From: Pestalotiopsis fici W106-1
Taxonomy: Eukaryota; Ascomycota; Sordariomycetes; Amphisphaeriales; Sporocadaceae
NCBI RefSeq assembly: GCF_000516985.1
Contig: NW_006917093.1
Span: forward strand, 1,922,001-1,986,000
Reading direction: 5' to 3'
DNA: 64,000 nucleotides
Within the stretch, counting starts at the first letter, position 1; each line of letters starts with the position of its first letter. The notes below the pieces were generated by a model. The model was not told where the DNA came from. It saw only the letters and a program-made list of their open reading frames with translations, and did no database searches. Positions 1-13,570 of this stretch are shown in pieces. Made by a program: the position numbers and the translations under genes.

Positions 1-52
1 TGACAGCCAATCCTAGCACACCCCTCGGACCGGCGAAGTTCCAAGGTTGGCT

Positions 53-830
53 TTTCGCGGGGTGGACGTGGGTGCCAATGTCCAGGCCGGGTACGGAATA
101 CCTCCATCATGGTTCTCTATGGTACGTAGTAGTATGTAATTCTATATATGTTTTCACAGCAATTTTAACGCTGTCCAAGGAAATATTTTGAGGGCCAAAC
201 TACACACCCTCAGAGCCCCGAAGTTGGTTATACCCCTTCATTTACTTCTGCTGCCAATATAGAACCGGCGGGAAAAATTTTGAGGGTTACGTTTGATTTG
301 TATCCTGATACCCACATGCTAAGCAAGAACCATTTTCCTAGACATGTCTTAGGTATTTCACTGCACTTTTAACCCTGCCAAAGAGGATAAGTGGTGGCGC
401 CCAGTCAAGAGCTGTCAAGACCCAGGGGCCAATCGAGAACTTAAGTTTAACCTTGCAGGTGAAGATTATGTACGTTCTGAACTAGACTGATTTCACTGCA
501 ATTTGAATGCCGCCAAAGAGGACAATTTGGTAGCACCCAGTCAAGAGCTGTCAAGACCCAAGGGCCAATTGAGAACTCGAGTTTGACTTTCGCGGGGTGG
601 ACATGGGTGCGAATGTCCAGATTGGGTGTGCTGACATCCTTGTCGGATGTTGCTGCCAGACGGGCATGGGTATTTCACTGCAATTTTAACACTGCCAAAG
701 AGGACATCCGATCAAAAGGGCCAATCCAAGCACAGCTTTACCCGCTCTTTACTGCAATTTGAATGTCACGGAGAGGATAATTACTTTGACGGCCGATCAA
801 GATCTATCAATACCCAAGCGAGAACTCTTA
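53..830. repeat. degenerate short repeat cluster
   Basis: About five diverged copies of a module beginning TTCACTGCAATTTTAAC followed by CTGCCAAAGAGGA lie near 152, 354, 490, 671 and 749. Copies two and three share a longer block (CAGTCAAGAGCTGTCAAGAC near 403 and 539). A second module, TTTCGCGGGGTGGAC plus about 18 more bases, occurs at 53-85 and again at 588-620, 535 bp apart, so the cluster seems to be a partly duplicated higher-order unit. Base composition is normal (not RIP-like). No convincing gene lies in 1-962. The two small open frames at 647-986 overlap the repeats and look like nothing known. It could be the edge of a larger dispersed repeat that extends left of the window. Confidence 0.6.
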
Positions 831-962
831 TCAAGTTTAGTATGTCCTATTTACCTTAATCTAGTGTTTTCTCCCGGGCACGGTCTAATGTATCTAGCCA
901 GGCCCAACATGATCGTGACCGTACTCGATGAAAGTATCCCACATTGTCTGTGCACGTCAGTA

Positions 963-3285
963 CTATGCACGCTGGACGATATCTGAATAGTAACAGCTAC
1001 TCACCCAATCAAAATCTATGTTGGACAAGTCATCCCCGAAAGACAGACCATCAGTGATTGTATCGAAGCTAGGGGTGTATCCTGAGGTATTGACTTGCTG
1101 TTGAGTCGACATCGTCTTCAAAGGTCCAGATGCAGTGCCAATGTTGTGAGGCGACTTTGACAGCAGATCCACGAGGAAACGATAAGATTTGTTTGCCTCA
1201 TCACAACTTGTCGAGGCGGCTTCCCAAAAGTGGCATGATCTCCCCAACACCTCGAATAGATCTTCGCTACTGGGAGATTCCTCGGCCTTGGGCAATTTCT
1301 GCCTCAGTTCTAGCTCTAGTATCAAGATCATGGCGGCCAGCGTCAGCATTTGCCTCACCTGTGATATCTCGTATAGGCCCGGCATCAGGATATCCTGAAG
1401 ACCCAACAGGGACAATGCTGACGAGATGCACCGCTGTTGGGATAACTTGAAACGTTCATCGACTCTCGCCTTTGCCATGAATTTCCTGTGCAGAGTACAC
1501 ATGCCTTTGTGATACATGCTGATGAGGTTCAATCGGTAAAAATCCGCGCGATTGCTGCTGGTCATGTTATTCTTGTGGACAGGTACCGTCATTAGGTAGC
1601 TGGGAAAGCCATGAAATCTATCATGCAACAGCTGGTCAATCTCGAGCACCACTTCATACGAACCCTGGCTGGCGGCACTATTGAACTCAGCCAGACGGCC
1701 TAGGGCTTGACACAGTCGACCTTTGACAATGAGATATGTGGCCGACGTCGATTCCTCTAGCGACCTTGATGGTGGCAGCACCGTTGATTCTGGCGACAGC
1801 TCCCAGTCGTGCAGATTGCTGGGCTCCCTCGTGTCAGAGTATATCGCCGTGGCCGTAGGCGGAAAACCTCCGAGAAACGACGACATGGCGTCCATGGTCA
1901 TGACTGAGCTCCAGATGCGCCGCCGGTATTCTGCTTGTAGTACCGAAAAGCCTGCAGATCGTGAGGGCTCCCTATGGTAGCCCATGTTGATGGCAGTGCG
2001 GATGATGACGCCCGTCATGATCCAGAGACCACGGCGATTGTCTTCCTTGCGGCTGAGCTCGGCAGTTGCATTGAAACGCAAAGTTTCCACAGTATATGGC
2101 AGGCACTTGGCGATATCGCCGCTTAGCAGACATTGTGCTGTGCGCATCCGGTACAATTGAAAGAGGGACTCTGCCATGCCCTCGTACTCTGAAGGCTCTC
2201 CATACTGGTCGTAAGCAAGCATGTTGATGCCAAGCATAGAGAATAGAAGACCAAGCCAGATGAAGCCCGTCTTTGTGGGGTCTTTCCAATGCTCATTGTA
2301 CTGGGAGAAGATGAGTCAATATTATCGCTTCATATTGAGGAGTTGTTGACAAACCTCTTGCATAAACGTTGGCTCGTGCAGAATAGCTGTTTTGTTATTA
2401 GTGGGAAAGACCACGTAGTCCTTCAAGGGGCCTTGCTTACGAGGAATATTTATCGGAAAATTCGAGCGATCAAAGAAGTTGGCAACCATACGGTCAGTCT
2501 CTGCCTTGGTTGGGAGCGACGCAAGTATCTCAAGTCTCTCTATAGGTTTGACCTGGTTGAACAAAAGACTGGATCCGTCAACCGTATATGACAGATCGGC
2601 ATCTGGGCTATCATGGCTGTGAGACTCTTGCTCTTGCGTCCAAGTGTTTTTGAGCTCATTGATCTAGTTTCAATTTGTCAGTGATGAAAGTCTAGCAAGG
2701 CGAGTAGTCTCTTTACCTCTTGAAGCACGGTATACCAATCATTATCGCCCATGTATACCGAGTGATTGCCATCTATTACTGTTTGACCAGCACTGGTACC
2801 ATCTTGCCCATTGCGGATTGCAGCAGATGGCTCTGTTGTTGAATCTGCTTCGGGACTTTGAGGCGTAATCACAGCTGTCCTCTCTTGTTCTTGTGTCTGC
2901 TGCTGCTCATTAATCAATCCTTTGACAAGCTCTTCCAGATGATCGATACGCTGTCGCATCCCATCTCCTGTAGTATTGCCATTTCCAACGGATGCAGCTT
3001 GGTTTTTTGGGCCGCGGAAATGGCAGGAGTCATTCTGGTTACGAGCCACACAATTCTGACAAGGATTCTCCCGATTACATTTCAACCTCAAGATCATGTC
3101 AGTCCATAGTCAAAGGTTAGGAGGTATAGTTGAGCATGAGCTGAAGGGTGGAGAACCCGGGGTATTCGGATGACATACTTTCTAGAGCGACATGGGTCAC
3201 ACGATAGAGGGACTCGGTTTCGCCGGTGCGGCCGCTGATTCTGTTTTACAACACGTGTTGGCAGATTTGTCCCTTGAGACTCCAT
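963..3285 (-). CDS. Zn2Cys6 fungal transcription factor
   Basis: Five exons by eye: 3285-3179, 3086-2717, 2663-2441, 2386-2355, 2300-963. The introns are 92, 53, 54 and 54 nt, all GT..AG, and phases join to 689 codons. The first intron interrupts the zinc cluster, which reads C29-x2-C32-x6-C39-x5-C45-x2-C48-x8-C57, a canonical binuclear cluster. A basic/coiled linker follows (about 70-95, Q/E-rich). Near residue 234 the PILHEPTF element opens the fungal_trans middle homology region, which runs through the large last exon. The start ATG at 3285 precedes a basic stretch typical of these proteins; an upstream in-frame ATG at 3435 gives a longer, less typical N-terminus. Divergent from the SDR gene 532 bp away, so it may regulate it (inference). 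Nuclear DNA-binding regulator; target unknown. Confidence 0.9.
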
Positions 3286-3817
3286 ATTCAAAATCTCAAT
3301 AACTTTGGCCCAGAGATAAGTCCATGGAGAAAGTGATGTCGAGCATGGCCGGAGTTGTGAAAGAGGTGAGTGAGAGGTCCCCACTTCTTTCTTAAGTCCG
3401 CGGAGGTAATGGTAAGATCTGACAAGTACTACCACATTACCAATGCGCCGAACTGAACTATATTATAGACCTGGAACATGTACCAGTACCGCGTTAATCA
3501 GCAGAATATCGTGTTGACTTAGACCAATCACGACACTGGGGATATGCAAAAGGTAGTAGATTCCATAGATTAGACCTATACAGTCCTAGACTCGCCCCTT
3601 GTATCACTTGCTGTGCCATGCGCCACGGACAGTAGGATTTGTCTCAGCCCGATTAAAGTCCGTGGACTTGGATTCAACGTTCACATTATTCAAATGAGCC
3701 ATCGCCAGAGAAGAGATATATTTGAAAGGTTGATCACACTTTAACCAAGTAGCATACTCATACACCTCTGGTTCATCTGCAATAATAATAGAAGAACAGT
3801 ACCCTCTTACATCCGCG
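3286..3817. promoter_or_regulatory. shared divergent promoter region, TF/SDR
   Basis: A 532-bp gap between the start codons of the Zn2Cys6 regulator (-) and the SDR (+). It should hold both promoters and 5' UTRs. I see no clear palindromic CGG triplet pair, the usual Zn2Cys6 site, and no strong TATA element. No gene is visible; the two small open frames in it are not convincing. Confidence 0.4.
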
Positions 3818-4871
3818 ATGCCTTCCCTAGCCAATTTCTTCCATACTCAGCTAATTCTCAAGATACCACTGCCAACATCTTCCTTTGAAGCCAAGACGGT
3901 CATTGTCACTGGAGCCAATGGGGGCTTAGGCAAGGAGATTGTCAAGCATCTCATCCGCCTTGGAGCTGACAAGATCATATTTGCCTGCCGCAGTCAATCG
4001 CGAGGCGAAGAAGCAAAGGCGGAAATTGAGGCTGTCACTCATTGTGATCCCGCGATTATCCAAGTCTGGACACTCGACGTCGCCTCTTCCTCATCCATCA
4101 AGGCCTTTGTGGACAAGGTGAACACTCTACCAAGGTTGGACGTCGTCATCAACAATGCAGGAATCGGCGCGAGTAGCAAAGTCCAGGTATACGGAACTGA
4201 AAGTACCCTCGGCATCAATGTCATCGGGACCTTTCTGCTGGCCGTGCAACTTATCCCAAAGCTGAGAGAGACTGCCCGCAAGTACGAGACGACGCCGCAC
4301 ATGACCTTTGTTGGGTCGGCCTTGTATGATATTGCCAAATACCCCGAGAACCACGGCGACGATATCTTTAGCTGGTTCAGCGACGATGCGCATTTTGATA
4401 AGACGAATCAGTAGGCCAAAGTCAATTGTGTTTTTTTTTCTTGTGAGATTAAGCTGACGATTACGATCTCGCTACAGATACAATCTTTCAAAGCTATTGC
4501 AGCTCTATGCGGTCATCAAAATGTGTGCCGCCATCGACCCAGTCGAAAAGACAAACCTTCGTCCCATTGTGGTAAACTCCCTGGACCCCTGTTTCTGCAA
4601 GACTGGGTTGGTGGGAGGTTTGACGGGTGTAGCCCGAATCTTCTTCAATATCTTCCAGGCAATGTTCGCCCGTACTGCTGAAGAGGGCTCACGGCTAGTG
4701 GTGCAAGCTGCAGCAGCAGGAAGAAAAACTCATGGACTATACTTGAGGGCGGGAGAGGTGCAGGCGTATGCACCCATTGCTCTTGACAACGAGAAAGCCA
4801 CTTGTGTTTGGGAAACTTTGTGTAAAAGGTTGGAGCAGATCCAACCAGGAGTTTTGGAGAATCTGAATTGA
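3818..4871 (+). CDS. short-chain dehydrogenase/reductase
   Basis: Two exons, 3818-4410 and 4478-4871, with a 67-nt intron (GTAGGC..CTACAG, branch GCTGACG), give 328 residues, a normal SDR length. The Rossmann nucleotide site TGANGGLG lies at 31-38 and the NNAG motif at 112-115. A Ser in VGSALY is near 167. The catalytic YNLSK (YxxxK) at 199-203 is assembled across the splice junction, which supports the intron. It should be an NAD(P)-dependent oxidoreductase of the retinol-dehydrogenase/WWOX-like fungal SDR group; the substrate cannot be read from sequence. There is no signal peptide; a short hydrophobic N-terminus precedes the Rossmann fold. It is divergent from the Zn2Cys6 regulator and lies 0.76 kb upstream of the split NmrA-like gene. 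It may have served the same pathway as the monooxygenase and hydrolase beyond the AT-rich block. Confidence 0.92.
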
Positions 4872-5045
4872 TAAGACTCAGTTGTATGTTTCCTTTGTTC
4901 ATTGTTAAGCTTATAGACTTTCAAGCGGCCCGATCCATATTGAATAATCCTTTTCACTGTCAAATAGGACTCCAAATTCCGTGTGACAAGTTCTTTCCAA
5001 CGATAATTGACTCCGGTATTGATACTAGGGCTGGCGCGCGATCGC

Positions 5046-5352
5046 CAGATTTACGGAGCACCAGAGAGCAAACTGTTGAAAACCCGCGATTTTAGCCTCA
5101 TGTGCTCACTTCTCCGTGGCTATTATAAGAAAGTTATAATAAATTATAATATTAAAAAAATTAAAAAAATAAATAAAAGAATTTATTATTCCCTTCTCTT
5201 CTTTTTTCTCTTCTTTTTTCTCTTCTTTTTGTTAAAAAATCCCCAAAATGGGGGAAAGGCAAAGGGAGGTGGATTTTTGCTGCTGTAAATAGGGTGATTT
5301 TATCCAAATCTTGGTTTTTCAACAGTTTGCCCTCTGGGCATCCGTACAGATT
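5046..5352. mobile_element. MITE-like element with imperfect terminal inverted repeats
   Basis: The left arm (5046-5095) and the reverse complement of the right arm (5304-5352) align over about 48 bases with a few mismatches; the core GCAAACTGTTGAAAA is shared exactly. The ~208-bp interior is A/T-rich and contains a pyrimidine run with TTCTCTTCTTTT repeats. Total size (~300 bp), paired inverted ends and absence of coding capacity fit a non-autonomous DNA transposon. I could not define a target-site duplication. Both arms also translate to similar short peptides (YGAPESKLLK versus YGCPEGKLLK), so an inverted duplication of a coding fragment is an alternative. It sits in the SDR-NmrA intergenic region; 4872-5045 shows nothing else. 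Confidence 0.6.
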
Positions 5353-5632
5353 GAGCGGACAATGACAATGTCCGAAATATGGGAGTGGGAAGTTAATTAG
5401 CAGTGCGTGCCGAGACCGAAAACGAGACCGAGATGAGGTCAATGCACTCCGTGTTTTGTATTATTCGTCGTGCACAAAGTCGCCGCAATTAGCCCGTTTC
5501 CGACTGGGCGTCTCCGCGAGTGGGGGGTATGGAGTTGGAAAACTATTATATCAAATGCATGCTTCGCACTATAATCCCTCTGGAGGCCAAATTAACCGTC
5601 ATTGACTCCCACACAATTCCAAATTTGTCAAG
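5353..5632 (+). promoter_or_regulatory. upstream region of the split NmrA-like gene
   Basis: A normal-composition 280-bp stretch directly before the NmrA start codon. It contains TATTATATC near 5545, a possible TATA element, and the context CAAGATGAAG around the start. It is not RIP-affected, so the original promoter seems to survive although the gene behind it is interrupted after 39 coding bases. Confidence 0.35.
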
Positions 5633-5671
5633 ATGAAGGTCGCCATCGTTGGAGCATCGGGAGAAACTGGA
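5633..5671 (+). pseudogene. NmrA-like oxidoreductase, 5' fragment (13 codons)
   Basis: The ATG at 5633 opens MKVAIVGASGETG, the standard N-terminal dinucleotide-binding motif of NmrA-like/isoflavone-reductase-type proteins, where the next residue is normally Arg. The frame then leaves the family and stops within nine codons (TGA at 5696). The expected continuation (Arg-x-Ile...) starts at 40771, 35.1 kb away. The coding join GGA|CGT restores the family reading frame exactly, so this is one exon split by an insertion, not a short gene. Transcription from the intact promoter could only yield a ~21-residue peptide. Confidence 0.85.
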
Positions 5672-6179
5672 ATGTATCTGACAGAAAAATGGGGATGACT
5701 GCTATTTTAGGTAAAAATCGACTCCGAAAACACTATTCTACGCAAGTCTTATGCTATTTAAAATAGGTCTCGCGTTATTTTACTTTATTTTATAATATCT
5801 CTAGCTATCTCATAAGGTTTTTATTAATGCATTATTTTTAATAATAAGTAATAAATATTAAAATCGACTTTTAGCAAAATAATAATAAAAAATAAATAAA
5901 AAGAAATATATTAAAATAAAATTATAATTTAATATATATATAATTAATAAATAGGTACTCTATAATATCATATATTATATATATTTATTTTTTTATATAC
6001 CTAAACACACGCTACAAAATATATATATTTAAGCATTATAATCGCAAACCCTACCCTTTTACGTTAGCCCACCTAAAATTTAGCAAATCTAGCTAATATA
6101 ATCTCTATTATATAACACTATAACCCAGCACTACCTTTATACTAATATATTGCTTTTATAGCGTTATAATCCGGCGCAC

Positions 6180-6405
6180 CTTAACCAGCCTATTTTAATC
6201 GTTACAATCTTTATAATAATAAACGATATAAGCCTATAAATCGACGACTTTTGCGAATCCCTTTATACGATCCGATAAATATAAGCTATATATAAAGCCC
6301 GGCTTATAATTTACTCTTTTTCGTATAAATAAAACGCGATTATATACTCGCACATTAATCGCCTGCTTTATACTAATAAAACGCATAAAAAGCTCGTATT
6401 CTAAA
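6180..6405 (+). pseudogene. eroded reading frame, unknown
   Basis: A ~75-codon frame whose only stops are TAA, each explicable as CAA changed by C-to-T at CpA. It reads with mixed, protein-like composition (for example IDDFCESLYTIR near 6240). No family recognised. It is the first coding-like relic from the left edge of the block. Confidence 0.3.
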
Positions 6406-9400
6406 AAAAAAAATAAATATAGCCGTAGCCGCCGAAGCGGTAATAAATTCTTAAAGCCTTTAAATACATAATAAAGCTATATTTAAATTAAACACTTTTT
6501 ATATATCGTTAATACTACGTGCTATATTAAATAAAAAGGGTTATATTTATCGCAAAAAGCCGGGATAAGGCGACCGTAAATTCGGAAGAACCGCGCGCGG
6601 TTAAAATACTCGGCTCGCGACTTATTAACGGCGACCGGCTCGTAAACGATATAAAAAGGCAAAATGCAAAATCGGTTATAATAAAAATAAAAGCCATCCA
6701 TACGCTAAAACGGGCCGTATTCCAAAAAATTATTAAACTTTACGCCGCTACACGGCTATTATCTATACCACACGGCTACCCTCGCAGCCGCGGTCGTATA
6801 ATTTAAATATTTAAATATTTAGCAAAAATAAATAATATTATATATAAGCGGAAAAGTATAAAACTAATTAATTTAGTAAAAATTACCTTTTATTATAAAT
6901 GCTATTAATTCGGGTTTTTTTAATAAAATAATAAAAAAAGCATTTCCCGGAATAAAAAATAAAACCATAAAATCAAATTCAAAAATATATAATTAACTTA
7001 TTAAAATATTACCTTAATTAAAATACCTAACGACTTTATTAGCCTTTAGGCTTATTTAATTTGCTAAGCAAATAAAATATATACCATAGCTACCGACGGA
7101 AAACAAAAAACCCCACAAAACCATTAAAGCATAAATTTATAATTTAAAATAGCGTTTTTTAGCGTCCGAAAACCACTTAATCGCCTTTTGCTAATAAGCC
7201 GATTTTAATAGCTTAACCTTATAGCTAAATATCGGTTTTTTAAAACGCTTATATTTAAACTAATATCATTTCGCTTTAGGACTATTTTAATCTATATTTA
7301 ATAATAAATTTAAAAAAAACAATAAAAAAAGGGACTAGGCTAAAAACGCGCAATATTCGAAATTATCGTATACTAAGCCGGCAAATATAATAAACGGTAT
7401 ACCTAAAAATATAGCATTATTAGCGGCTAATAATAAAGCGATTTTAAAAAGGATTATAATACCTAGGCCTATTTATAATAGCATTAAAGCTATATTTTTA
7501 AATAATAAAGCAATACCTAAGATATTAGCGCTTTATTACCAATCTTTACCTTAATTATACTAAACGCGGTATTTTTTAAGGTTCTATTTCCTATTAAAAA
7601 TAGCGCTATATATAATCCCGTCAAAGCAACGCCAACCATAATAATACTTTTACAATATTATATTTATTTTATACCGATTAATAAATTAATGCTTAAAAAA
7701 ATTCCTAGCGCTTTAAAAATCTCGTTTTAAGGTAAAAAAATATAATAGCTAAATATCGCCTTAAAAAATAATATTATTTTACAAATAGCTAATATATAAA
7801 ATAAACTTTCCCGTAATATATATAAAAATATATTTAATATTATAAATTAATTACAAAGCGCTTAAAACCTTTATTTTAATATTTTACACCTTATTTTAAA
7901 ATTTTTAATAAAACTATAAAATAATATAAAATTTACCGTTTTAATTTAATTATATTTATAATTAATATATTAAAAAAAACGATTAATATTAATAATAATT
8001 ATTATTATAATAAATATAAAAATATATTTAATATTATAGGTTAATACTATAAAGCCCTTAAAACCTTTATTTTAATATTTTGCATTTTATCTTAAAATCT
8101 TTAATAAAACTATAAAATAATATAAAATTTACCGTTTTAATTTAATTATATTATAATTAATATATTAAAAAATACGATTAGCTTTAATAAAAATTACTAT
8201 TATAATTAAATAAAACTAAAAAAAATTTCGTAATAAAATAAACAAAATATAAAAGCCGATTTTATATAAAAGCGCCGGGGTTGCTACGGCTTAAAAATAA
8301 AAAGCGGTAAAAAAAAAGCCACTAATTATTATAATATATAAAATAATAATATAAATGCAAATAACAAAATTTTAACGCCATTTATATCTATTACTTATCA
8401 TAATAACCATAATATAAGCAATATAACAGCCGCCGCTAACCCCCTATTCAAAGCGATAATAATAAAATACTTTATACTAATTTACATATTTATAAAAATA
8501 TTAAGCGCGATTATAATTAAATTTTAATAAAAATTAAAGCCGTACGTAGCAATATTTATATTTATAAATATTTCTAAAAATCCTAATATTATATAATAAT
8601 TAAAGGCAATATAAATAAAATAAAATAAATATACAAATCGAAGGTTTCTATCCTAAAAAGAATATAATAATTTTAGGGTACTTTTTAATACGTTTACCAC
8701 CTCAAAGCTCGTTATCGGTATCCTAATTAATCTTCTTATTATCCTCCTTTTTTTTAACCTCCTTCTTCTTAACCTCCTTCTTAACCTCCTTATCCTTACC
8801 TTTTTTTTTACCCTTAAAAACGCGCTTATACCAGTAATAACCAATTACGTAATAAATATATTCGGTAGCCTTAAAAAAATATAAATTGCTAACCCGCGTA
8901 ACTTTAACCTTACCGATCTATTAAAAACCAAAATCGGTCAAGCTATTAATAATACAAACGGCAGCATTACCGTTTTTTTTACTATCGGTTAAATATCCGG
9001 TATTAACGCCGAAACCAGGGCGTTAAATAAATAAACCGTTTAATAACTTAACGATATTATAAATTATACCTACCTTAAAAATGCTAAAATAAATTTAAAA
9101 AAAAATATATATTTTACAATTAATACCCACAATATATAAAAAGCCAAGCTTATTTACGTCTAATATTAATAGCTCCTCCGTCCCAAGCGCCGTTAGCTAA
9201 AGCCTTAGCGGAAATAAAATTATTAGCTATATTATTTAAATCGCGTAAATCGTATATTTGCCTATAAAAACTAAAAAAAAGTAAAAAAAAATCCTTTAAC
9301 TATATATAAAGCAAATTCCGTTTAGCCCGAAGCAAAAAGCAAAAATAAATAAAAAAAAAAAAAAAGCATAAAAAATATAATTAGCGATAAAAAGTCTTTT

Positions 9401-12400
9401 TTAACCGTTTAATAACTTATTACTATTACATTAATATAAATAATAAAAACTTAAAAGCGCTAATATTTTTGCTAGCGTTTAACACTTTACAGCCTTCTAA
9501 TTAGCAGCATATTATTTAATATAACGGCCTGGTAACTAATCTATTATATATTTAAAAATATCTAAATAAATAAGCCGCGGTATATTTAAAATTCGCATAA
9601 AAATATAAATAATTAAAAAAAAATCGAAATTTTCAGCAAAAAACAGCACCGTAATATTTACGATTAATCGTTAGCATTTATAAATAAAACAAAAAATTAT
9701 TTATAATATAAATATTAAAAAATTATATTAATAATTATATTTTTAATAATATTTCCTAACCGCAAAAAATAAATAATTAAAGCGGTAAAGCGTATTATTT
9801 ATAAAGCTTTTTTATATTGCCTAAAAATATAATACGTAATAATTAGCAGCCTACGCAGGCGATTCGCTACATTACCTATACCTATTCTTATATCTTTTGC
9901 TTTCCATCCTCCTATTATTCTTTTCCCCACCCCTTTGCCCTTTTTTCTTCCCGTTATTAATTCGCCTTAGTCCTACCGTCGCGGACTATCTCGTTAATCG
10001 CCAATTATCCACTTATAATCGTAATATTATACATCTTTATATTTTTAACCTTTTAATAATACCAATTCTCTTAAACCTTTTAAATAAAAGCTTTTAACGT
10101 CGAATTATAGCCAAATTTATAAAAAGCCACAAAAATATCGGTTAAAGCTAACCGTATCAATCTCTCGCGCTTTATCCATAATCTTAAAATAACTATCACT
10201 TATAAAATATTACGGAAAACGGCGCGTCTAGCGTATAAGGTTTTCGTAAAAAACTTAAAAAATCGGATTATATTACAAAAATTAATAAATCTAAAAAAAA
10301 ATTAAAAAAATAAAATTCTCGAGCATAATACAAATTTTTATATAAAAACACATATATCGAACAATAGCATAAATAGCAAAATCAATCGAGCGGTCTTGCT
10401 TTTCCTATAATCGGAATATAGCGTTAACCTTTATAGCTTTTTCCTTATATATCCTAAATAAAAAGCAAAAGCGGTAACAAATAAAACTAAATAAAAAATC
10501 TAAAAAATCTATAAAAATATATATCGATTATAATATTTAAAACAATTATAAAAATAATAATCGTTACCAACTTACTATATTTAACCCCTATAAATAACGG
10601 GCTAGGCCGGGCAATAATCCTATATAACTAAACCTAAATCACGCTTTATTATCGCCTTAAACTCAAATTTTATAATATATATAATATATGCTAAAAATAC
10701 CTAAATATAAAAGTAGCCCGTATTTTTAGTTACCGTATAGCTGGGGTTAATTAATTTTAAATTTTTTGCTAATTAAAAATTATATAAAAAAGCTATTTTA
10801 AACCGGCTTTTTATAAATATATTGCTTTTATAATTATATAATTAAATATACGTTAATTATTTAGTTTTTATTAATCGTTATAGGCCTTATAACGATAAAC
10901 GATGCCTTTTAAAATCTTTATAAAGCAAGCGATATATAATAGCCGCCGCTGGCCTTTTATCCTAATCTGGTTTATAATATTATATGCTGGGGTAGCTATT
11001 TACGAAGCGATACTATTAAAAACCATATATCGACTTATATATTATCATTTTAATAAAATATTATCTATATCCATTATAAATAACTATATTTATTATATTA
11101 TAATTAAATAAAAACTACCCAAAAAATCCTACCCAAATAAACGGTAACATAAAGCACTCGCAGCCTCCTTTAAGCCGCGCCTATTCGCCTAAAATATATA
11201 AATAGCTATAAGCAATTATATATAACGCTACCTCTAATTTACGAATCAAAAAAAAAATCTATAGCAGCCACCTAAACGGATATATACGAAAAAAAACAAA
11301 ACATATATTACGCTATAATCGTAATCCTAAAACTACAACTAATAAAATAATCATTTACCCAAAAGCATAGCCACTATCCAAACTTTAACAAAAAAATACG
11401 TTATCTCCAAACTTAAAGATTTCTCCTAATTATTTTATAAAAGCAATTTACCGGAAAAAAAAATAAAGCTTTATTAGATTCGTTTATTTAGCCAAAGGCT
11501 ATATAAATATCCGGATTTAAAAAGCAGGATATAGCTTAAGGGCCGCTATTAGCGAAATAAATTAAATATAAATAACCTTACCTTTTATCTAATTCGAAAA
11601 TAATAATAACAAAAAAACGGATATATATTCTAGCATACCCTCGAATTTAAACGACTTTTTTAGATTTATAATTTTCTATTTATTAATCGATTAAATAATA
11701 ATCCCCTATTTACACCTCCCTCGTTACTATACCTAGCCTTTTAATTATTAATAAATCTAACTTTAGCTATAATAACAACCGCGTTATAAAATAAAAAACT
11801 CCCGGTTTACGCCCATAATACTATTTAAGCTTATAACCTATAATCTAATCCGCTAACGCCGCCCAACTCCTTAATAGGTAATAATTCGCTATAAAATATA
11901 TCCCTAAACGGCAAATAATCCTATTTACCGTAAATACCTCTAATCGGAGCTTATTAACTATATATTTAATAAAAGCTAGCCATAAAAAAATCCATATTAG
12001 CGACTTTATTACGATTTATATAAAGCTTTACGTTAAATTTTAAACCGCCGAAGCCCGGCTTTTAAAAATCCATAATTTTAATAATCTAAATTAAACTAAG
12101 CATTACTCAAAAAAGCGGCGAATATTCGGCAAATTAAAACTTTAGCGGCGAAAGCGCCGAAAACGTAAAAAAAAAGCTTAAAGTCGTCTAAATAATATTC
12201 GCGGAAAAAAATAGCCGTAAATAATAATAAAAAAACATAAAAATAGCTTTTTTTAAAAATATAATAATATAAAATATTAATTAATATATTTAATTTATAT
12301 ATAATAAATAATTTAAATTAACTTAAAAAAATGCTATTATTAACAGCGTAACGCGCTAAACCGTACTTTTCGTAATCCGGAAAACGCCCGTTAATATATA

Positions 12401-13570
12401 CTACACCTTTTAAAATAAATTATGCCTCGAATAAAAAAAGCTATTTGTAGCGGCAAATTTAAAATATATTAAATCTAAACGGTTCTTTTTTATTTTATTA
12501 ATTCCGTCGGACTATTTAACGCTAGCGAGCCGTATTATTCGAACGCCTACTAATACTATAGCGTTTTTTAATCTACCCCAACGCTAATATAAACTACTAA
12601 TAGCTAACGCATTCCTTAAATTATCTTTATTTTAATTATATTATAACGTTTTCCGCTATACCTTAAAAATAGCAAAATAAAATTAACAAAAATTTACCGC
12701 TTTAATAGCTATATTATTAAAATATAAAAAACCCGGTTTTACGCCAAAATCCTAAACTAACAATTAATCTAAAAATCCCTGCCGCCTAATAGCTATTAAC
12801 TAAAATAACGCAAAATTTCCCTTTTTTTTTCTAACCTAATTTAAATTATAAAAATATATATACGCAGGATTTCGAATACGGTTATGCCCGATAAATATAA
12901 ACGCCTTATATATAATAATTCTAATAATAATCTACTTAAAAAATCGAAAAATAACCAAATAAAACACACAAATTACCGAATATAATAAATAAATAATCTT
13001 TTATATACGGCCCATCGTTATATTATATTAAATTAATTTAAGCAAATAATATATAGCTAATATACGGAAATTTCCCGAAATACATCTAATCCTAAAGCCA
13101 TAAATTAAATAATTACGGATATAATCCGGGGAAAATAAAAGCTAAATTCTTTATACGCCAAATTAATGGGGTTTTTTTTTTATATAAGGCCTATTAAATT
13201 ACCTATAAAGTTATAAATACATAGCTTACCTACTAAGCGTTATACACTTATATTTATTATTAAAATACTTATTCCAGCTATTATATTAAATATAAATAAA
13301 GCTATTTATAATTTTGCATTTGCTTTTTATTTTTTCCCCTAAAAAGCCTGGATTATTAATAATATATCCAGACTTAAAAATAAATCTAAATAAACAAAAA
13401 AGTAATCGGTATTCGGAAAGCTTAACAAAAAATATAATTTAACGGTAACTTAAATTCCGTAATAATAATAGCTATATAACATTTTTTTAATACCTACCAA
13501 AAATAATATTTATAACGTTAAACTATTTTACACTCGAACCCGTTATCTTACTTTTACTTTTATTTTTACC

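Noticed and set aside
5672..5710. Small 37-bp intron GTATCT..TTTTAG just after GETGM in the NmrA fragment
   Set aside because: Too short for introns in this window, and the sequence after it is AT-rich insertion, not the family continuation, which is found at 40771.
10902..11111. 69-codon ATG frame inside the block
   Set aside because: Isoleucine/tyrosine-rich translation typical of random A/T-rich DNA; no continuation or motif.
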